In this document: positions 59,445 through 64,000 of the stretch, one piece after another
Layout of the letters: every line of letters starts with the position of its first letter
Position numbering within the stretch: position 1 is the first letter of the stretch
Source: Streptomyces fuscichromogenes
GTDB taxonomy: Bacteria > Actinomycetota > Actinomycetes > Streptomycetales > Streptomycetaceae
DNA: 64,000 bases
Direction of reading: 5' to 3'
Assembly (NCBI RefSeq): GCF_014645815.1
Contig: NZ_BMML01000019.1
Span: 155,192-219,191 of the forward strand
Made by a program: the position numbers and the translations under genes
Notes under the pieces: model-generated
Seen by the model: only the letters and a program-made list of their open reading frames with translations
Told to the model about the DNA's origin: nothing
Databases searched by the model: none

Positions 59445-62400
59445 TCAGACCCCCACTCCCACGTAGACGAAAGCCTGCCAGAGAAACGGCCGGCCCCGGC
59501 CGGTGCGGCGCCACTGCTCCAGTTCGGTGAGCTGAACGGCGCGCAGCGCATCGGCGGGGTTCTCGCCGGCGACGAGCCGGTCGGCGAGGCGATGTGCGAT
59601 GCCGTTCAACTGCCGCACCGGATAAACCGGGTAGAGCGTGCAGATGGCGTGGTCCGTACCCGCCAACATCAGCGCCGAACCGAAGCCGAGCCACTCACTG
59701 GTCGGGGTGCGGACCGTGCCGGCGGCCACGGTGTCGTGGCCGAGGCTGCGGCACCCGACGGCGAGGACGCGCTCAGGAAGCGGAAACGGGTTCTCGTGGC
59801 CGTCCGCGTCCGCGGCGCCGAGCATCTCGGCGATCGACAGATGGCCGTGCCCGTCGCCCTCCGGGGCCAGGCGCAGACCGCTGCGAGTCGGGTTCCCGCC
59901 GGCATCCACGTGCCCCGCGAGGTAGAGGAGCCAGTGCCGGTCGTCGTCGAGCGCGCGCAGGGCCTCCGACAGCCGCTTCTTCGGCAGCGGGCCGCCGAGG
60001 GACCGGCGGGCTGCCGGCGGACACTCCAGGCGGGCGGCGGCCTGCTGGTCGCCGTCCGGGGCGATCACCGCGAGGCGCAGATCATACGTCCCCGCTCTCC
60101 CGGCGGGCCGCGACCGGCGCTGTCCGATCACCGACCAGGCCGGGACATGCAGCACCCGTGCCACGTCCACCACCCGCCGGTCGGTTCCGGGCTCCAAGAG
60201 CAGAGCGGGGACGGGAAGATGAGCCAGAGCCGCAGGCAGCGAGACGACCAGCGACGACGCTTCGCCGGACGTGGCGCGCAGCCCGGCCGCGAGCGGGGGC
60301 GGCAGGAAGGCATCGGCGACCGCGCCGAGCAGCGCCCGCTCCTTCCCGCCGTCCGGTCCGGCACCCCGTGCGAGCGGACCCCGTTCCGCGCGCGCTCCGG
60401 CCGAGGCTGAATCCTCGTCCGGGAGCGGCAACGGCAGTGCCTCGCGCAGCGCTCCGTCGGCGAGGGCGGCGGCACTGTGCTCACCGAAGTCGCAACTTCC
60501 CTGGAACCAGCGGCCGTCAGGATCGCGGACGACCCAGTGGTAACGGTCGAGCACGGCCGCCGCACTCCAGTACCAGCAGCGGCCGGCCAGCGCGCACAGT
60601 TCCAGGTCGAGATCGATCACCTCGGGCCGGTCCGTGCCGGTGGGCAGCTGCCGTCGGCCCGCGACCCGCACCGGCGGCGGCCTGCGGACCGGATCGAGGC
60701 CCGCCAGGCCCGCCGGCGTCCCGGCCGACGGATCCTCCCCGGCCGGAGGCCCTCCGTGAACGGAGTCCGGGCGGGCGGCCGTCCCGGCGGCTGTGGCGGA
60801 GGCGGTCATCGCGTCGAGTGCGAGGTGCGCCTCCAGCTCCGCCCGGCCGATCCGGTCGGGCAGCACCTCGCCCCGCACGGTCTCGACGACCTCGGCGACC
60901 AGGATTGCGTCCTGCGAGCGTTCTGCCAGGCGCAGCACGGTGGCGTAGGCGTTGAGCTGCATGCGTTCCCACTGCTTGCGTCCACGCGCGGAGGGGATCA
61001 GGTAACGGGCGTCGTGAACGGCGGCGAGAGCGTGCGCGGCCTGGGCCAGCGCGAGATCGTGACGGCCGTCGAATTCGTCGGCCCGCGCGAGCAGCAGACG
61101 CGCTGCGACGGCGGCGATCGGTCTGCGGCCGGCATCAACGATCGCCAGCGCGGCTTGCGCGTCCTTGCGCGCATGATCCCGTGTCTCCTCCGCCTCGACC
61201 AGGACGGAAGCTCGCAGCAGCCGTTCGTTCGCCGCCTGGTCCGGCGTGATGTGCCACGGGGTACGGGCATCATCGTCTCCCTCGACGACGGACGGCAGGA
61301 TCAGCGCCGCACCGGCGCGGTTGTCCACTTCCCGCAGCATCAGCTGGACGACGCACATCTCCGTGTGGCGCAACAGGTTCTGGTCGCTGGCGCGCATGGC
61401 CGCCCGTCGCAGACGGTGAATCTCGCGCAGGGAGGACTCGACCGGTTCGACGGCCAGTTCCTCGGCTACACGCGCCACCTGCAGTTCGCGGGCGTAGCGG
61501 CGGCACCGCCGACCTTGGAGCAGGAGCATCGCCTCGTCGCGGACAGCCGCAGCATCGTCGAGACGACCGCTGGCGAGGAAGACCTGGGACAGCTGGGCAT
61601 GACACCAGCCGCGCACACCGGCCGGAGACGTCCGCGCGGCGTCCACGGCGGCACCCGCTCGTGCGAGCGCGTCCGCCAGCTCGCCCCGCTGCAGGGCGAC
61701 CAGGGCCCGTGCCATGTCGAGGACGGGCCGGCTGCGGCGCGGGACCTCGCCGCAGCGCGCCAGGAAGGGTTCGGCGGTTCCCCCCTGCCCACCGGCCGCC
61801 AGGTCCACCGCCGTGGCGAACAGCGTCCACCTGCCGGATGCCCTGAGTACGAGCCGGTCCCTCAGCGGCAGGAAGGCGAACGCCGCTCCGCGCGCCCACC
61901 ACGCCGTTCCCGTCACGCTCCACAGCAGGTCGGTCACCGCATGGGCGTACCAAGAGGTCATAGCGGCCAGCGGGGGGAACCACCAAGTGTCCCACTCGAC
62001 CACGACGGCGACCAGGGTCAGCAGGGTGCAGATCAGGGTGTGCCATCGAGCCAGCAGCGCCGCGCCCATGCACAGCAGGATCTGTGCGAGGGGGAGAGCG
62101 GCAAGAGCTCCCGCGGCGCCGACGAGTCCGGGCAGGAGCAATCTCAACGCCAACGGGCGCAGCACGAGCTGCCGAAACAGCAGCCGTCCGCTGTCTACGT
62201 CCCAGGTGCCGAGGCGGCGTCGGCCCGTGCCCGCACGGTGGAACGCGCGATAGTCACGGACGGCCCGCCCGAGGACGAGCAGCCCTTCGAGACGGCTCAG
62301 GCGGCGGGCCGCGATCAGAAAGTCGGCTGGAGCCGCCAGCTCCGCGGCCTCTTCGTCACGGGGACCACCACGCTCGGCCAGCCAGCGCCTCGCGGACTCC

Positions 62401-62447
62401 GCGTCCCGGAACGCAGGATCCGAGGCCCTGTCAGTTCTCATCGTCAC
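59445..62447 (-). CDS. Membrane-anchored TPR-CHAT caspase-like protease
   Basis: The protein has 1000 residues from GTG 62447 (or ATG 62441). A helical N-terminus is followed by two or three transmembrane segments at about 97-152 (LLLPGLVGAAGALAALPLAQ and HTLICTLLTLVAVVV). TPR-like helices fill about 200-560. A low-complexity linker (570-610) leads to the C-terminal CHAT domain (about 690-1000) with the dyad His846 in YLAGHVDAGG and Cys899 in VLAVGCRSLGH, 53 residues apart as in caspase-like peptidases. CHAT proteases act in bacterial programmed death and defence (for example TPR-CHAT of type III-E CRISPR). It overlaps the previous gene by 17 bp and is followed 2 nt later by the Clp_N/TPR gene. 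Confidence 0.9.
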   Translation of the reverse strand: MTMRTDRASDPAFRDAESARRWLAERGGPRDEEAAELAAPADFLIAARRLSRLEGLLVLGRAVRDYRAFHRAGTGRRRLGTWDVDSGRLLFRQLVLRPLALRLLLPGLVGAAGALAALPLAQILLCMGAALLARWHTLICTLLTLVAVVVEWDTWWFPPLAAMTSWYAHAVTDLLWSVTGTAWWARGAAFAFLPLRDRLVLRASGRWTLFATAVDLAAGGQGGTAEPFLARCGEVPRRSRPVLDMARALVALQRGELADALARAGAAVDAARTSPAGVRGWCHAQLSQVFLASGRLDDAAAVRDEAMLLLQGRRCRRYARELQVARVAEELAVEPVESSLREIHRLRRAAMRASDQNLLRHTEMCVVQLMLREVDNRAGAALILPSVVEGDDDARTPWHITPDQAANERLLRASVLVEAEETRDHARKDAQAALAIVDAGRRPIAAVAARLLLARADEFDGRHDLALAQAAHALAAVHDARYLIPSARGRKQWERMQLNAYATVLRLAERSQDAILVAEVVETVRGEVLPDRIGRAELEAHLALDAMTASATAAGTAARPDSVHGGPPAGEDPSAGTPAGLAGLDPVRRPPPVRVAGRRQLPTGTDRPEVIDLDLELCALAGRCWYWSAAAVLDRYHWVVRDPDGRWFQGSCDFGEHSAAALADGALREALPLPLPDEDSASAGARAERGPLARGAGPDGGKERALLGAVADAFLPPPLAAGLRATSGEASSLVVSLPAALAHLPVPALLLEPGTDRRVVDVARVLHVPAWSVIGQRRSRPAGRAGTYDLRLAVIAPDGDQQAAARLECPPAARRSLGGPLPKKRLSEALRALDDDRHWLLYLAGHVDAGGNPTRSGLRLAPEGDGHGHLSIAEMLGAADADGHENPFPLPERVLAVGCRSLGHDTVAAGTVRTPTSEWLGFGSALMLAGTDHAICTLYPVYPVRQLNGIAHRLADRLVAGENPADALRAVQLTELEQWRRTGRGRPFLWQAFVYVGVGV

Positions 62448-63483
62448 CGAACATCCTTGCCTCGATCATGCTGCGCAACTCGCGCCAGTACTCGAGCCGG
62501 AAATAGCGCAGGGGAAGGCCCGGGCGGCCCAGGTCGACCCGCTTCATCCACAGTTCGTCCCTCACCACAAGGACTTCGAGGAGCGAGGCGCCGAGCACGA
62601 GCCAGGGGAGGGGTGCCGGCGTCAGCCACAGGGCCACGGCCCGCGCCGCCACCCAGACGGTCCAGGGCGTGAGAGACAGTTGGAGCGGGACGAGAGGAAC
62701 GCAGACCAACAGCGTCCAGTCGCCCGTCCCGATGAACTCGTCGACGAGGAGGAGCACCGCCGCGAGGGTGATCAGGTAGTGCGCGGCGTGGCCCAGGACC
62801 CACGAGCGCACCCGGACGACTCCCAGGCGGGTGTTCATCCGGCCACTCTCCGGCAACTGACCACTCAACAACCGCGCCACCGAGGCCGAACGCCTGCCCG
62901 TGGTGCGAGTCACGAGGTCGTCCGGGCGGGGAGCCGGGGGTATGGCCAGGACCGTGGCGTCGCCCTCCGGACGGCGACCGGCCGCGAAGGCCGCGTCCTC
63001 GCCCCGCACGTCGCCCCGGCACCGTGCGCCGACAGCGAGGACGGTGTCCGAGCCCAGTCCCGCCTCGCGCAGGAAGACTCCTTCGGCGGCCGTGGACCGG
63101 GACAACGCCGCGAGCAGATGGAGTGTGGTCGCCCGCCGGTCCCCCGTGACGACGGTCCAGGAGTCGAGGTCCCGCAGCACCTCGTGGACGGCGGGATCCG
63201 GTGGCGGTGGCTCCTGTGCACGACTGCGCACCCCGCCTGGCGCGGCCGTCCCACGGGGGCGGTCGCGGCCCAGCTCGTCCGGTGCGTGCCCCTGGGCCCG
63301 CAACATCACGCCCGCGTGCGAGGCGGGGGCCTCGGCCACGCGTAACAGTGCGTCCAGCAGATGACCCGTCGTGACCTGGGCGCGGCCTTGTCGGGCGGCC
63401 AGTGCCTGGGCCAGTGCGAGGGCCTCCACCACGGCCGCACTCACTCGGCGCCCTCCCCAAAGCTCTCCGAGCACGGTATCCAT
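62431..63483 (-). CDS. Clp_N-domain protein with C-terminal membrane segments
   Basis: The protein has 350 residues from ATG 63483. The first 150 residues look like a double Clp_N unit: VSAAVVEALALAQALAARQGRAQVTTGHLLDALLRVAE, and later RATTLHLLAALSRSTAAEGVFL. No Walker motifs follow, so it is not a ClpA/C ATPase. At about 222-310 are three hydrophobic helices (AHYLITLAAVLLLV; LLVCVPLVPLQLSL; PLPWLVLGASLLEVLVV). The short cytosolic tail is basic and aromatic. It starts 1 nt after the previous stop and overlaps the CHAT gene. It may hold the system at the membrane. Confidence 0.82.
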   Translation of the reverse strand: MDTVLGELWGGRRVSAAVVEALALAQALAARQGRAQVTTGHLLDALLRVAEAPASHAGVMLRAQGHAPDELGRDRPRGTAAPGGVRSRAQEPPPPDPAVHEVLRDLDSWTVVTGDRRATTLHLLAALSRSTAAEGVFLREAGLGSDTVLAVGARCRGDVRGEDAAFAAGRRPEGDATVLAIPPAPRPDDLVTRTTGRRSASVARLLSGQLPESGRMNTRLGVVRVRSWVLGHAAHYLITLAAVLLLVDEFIGTGDWTLLVCVPLVPLQLSLTPWTVWVAARAVALWLTPAPLPWLVLGASLLEVLVVRDELWMKRVDLGRPGLPLRYFRLEYWRELRSMIEARMFGDDEN

Positions 63484-63484
63484 T

Positions 63485-64000
63485 TCACGGCCCTCCAGCG
63501 GGGTCGCCCGTCGGCCCGCCGGTCGTGGCAGTGCCCTGCGCCGGCACGGGAGCGGGGCCGCAGTCGGTCGGCAGATAGCTGACAGTCACGAAGGCCAGTT
63601 GGCGCGCACTGATGACCACCGCGTTGACCAGGGGCAGCACCGCCGCGGTGCTGTCTCCCGGTGCGCGGTAGGTGATGTCACCGCGCAGGGTGAGTTCACG
63701 GTCGCCGTTCTCGACTGGGGAGCGGCTGAAACTGTGGAGCCGTCCGGCGAGGTAACCGCCGTCCGTCAGAACGCATCCCAGATGGACGACAGCATCCGGA
63801 TGCTCGTGGAACAGCAGCCACCAGGCGGACTTCGGCTCCAGGCGCCGGGAGCGGTTCTGCCAACGGGACGCCATCGCGGGGGGTAGGCAGCGCACCCACC
63901 ACCGGCAGCCGAGCCCGTAGGCGACGGCGGTGGCGGTCCCGATAGATACTTTGAGACATAACTCAACACGACGGAGTGCCGCTGCCTCCGGCGATACCCC
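63485..64000 (-). CDS. DUF6338-like protein, 5' end beyond the window
   Basis: The frame is open from the right edge to the TGA at 63487-63485, 171 codons, so the start lies outside. The visible part reads WQNRSRRLEPKSAWWLLF, then a strand-rich block (VLTDGGYLAGRL; LTLRGDITYRA; VISARQLAFVTVSYLP). This resembles the cytosolic C-terminal half of DUF6338 proteins (W-D-x-L-F ... V-x-L-K-D-G-x-W-x-G-G ... V-x-x-x-x-I); the usual N-terminal membrane helices would lie outside. A shorter frame from GTG 63895 is possible but less likely. First visible gene of the CHAT/Clp_N operon. Confidence 0.6.
   Translation of the reverse strand, partial: GVSPEAAALRRVELCLKVSIGTATAVAYGLGCRWWVRCLPPAMASRWQNRSRRLEPKSAWWLLFHEHPDAVVHLGCVLTDGGYLAGRLHSFSRSPVENGDRELTLRGDITYRAPGDSTAAVLPLVNAVVISARQLAFVTVSYLPTDCGPAPVPAQGTATTGGPTGDPAGGP

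Overview
The window looks like a chromosomal segment of a Streptomyces or very close relative. It has uniformly very high GC, frequent GTG/TTG starts, GC-rich hairpin terminators, several regulator families typical of actinomycetes (LuxR/LAL, MocR, Scr1-type HTH with DUF397, HutC-GntR, ROK), and bio, urease, tripeptidyl aminopeptidase and purB genes in an order resembling (from memory) the arm side of Streptomyces genomes. Genus assignment is an inference; no rRNA or tRNA gene is present to confirm it.

Layout. 1-2082: a 3'-truncated LAL-type regulator; 2294-3493: an epoxide hydrolase. 3.7-9.4 kb: a membrane-anchored ACT-GNAT protein and a translationally coupled SWIM zinc finger/DUF6493-like pair. 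9.5-14.6 kb: a Tat-exported PhoD phosphatase with a PHO box, a divergent MocR regulator/EamA exporter pair, and an alpha/beta hydrolase. 14.8-19.3 kb: a HutC-GntR regulator behind a DasR-type palindrome, a ROK repressor, a mug-type glycosylase and purB. 19.7-24.7 kb: a small membrane protein, a DUF4326 and SGNH hydrolase pair, two CNNM/CBS membrane proteins, a GNAT, and an internally deleted F420-type oxidoreductase. 24.7-32.7 kb: a FtsX-type ABC exporter, a probably leaderless ribbon-helix-helix/Fic-like pair, a methyltransferase, and a lipase divergent from a LuxR regulator. 32.7-37.3 kb: bioD-bioA-bioB divergent from bioF. 37.3-41.6 kb: a DUF397/Scr1-HTH/anti-sigma-kinase trio, an NlpC/P60 hydrolase behind a c-di-AMP (ydaO) riboswitch, and a ClpP homologue with a broken catalytic triad divergent from a Phd/YefM antitoxin. 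42.0-46.6 kb: urease ureABCFGD behind a GlnR-like box. 46.7-49.2 kb: secreted tripeptidyl aminopeptidase and a PlsC-type acyltransferase.

The part most likely to be new biology is 49.9-64 kb. All genes there run leftward. One tight unit (63485 to 55105, still open at the window edge) encodes a probable DUF6338 protein, a Clp_N-plus-membrane protein, a 1000-residue membrane-anchored TPR/CHAT caspase-like protease with its His/Cys dyad, and a 1445-residue protein made of repeated Clp_N-like helical units followed by TPRs. Immediately downstream is a second unit: a small EACC1-type protein translationally coupled to a 1502-residue caspase-nSTAND-transmembrane-WD40 protein. Two distinct caspase-fold proteases beside a signalling ATPase and Clp_N adaptors, with no AAA+ unfoldase, suggest a regulated proteolytic, perhaps anti-phage or programmed-death, system. 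The sequence supports the domains and operon structure; the function is inference.

Regulatory elements read directly from sequence include a PHO box (phoD), a GlnR half-site pair (ureA), a dre-like palindrome (gntR), a TGTACA-type operator (clpP/antitoxin), a GCTAGCGC palindrome over the toxin-antitoxin promoter, a ydaO riboswitch, and several strong terminators.
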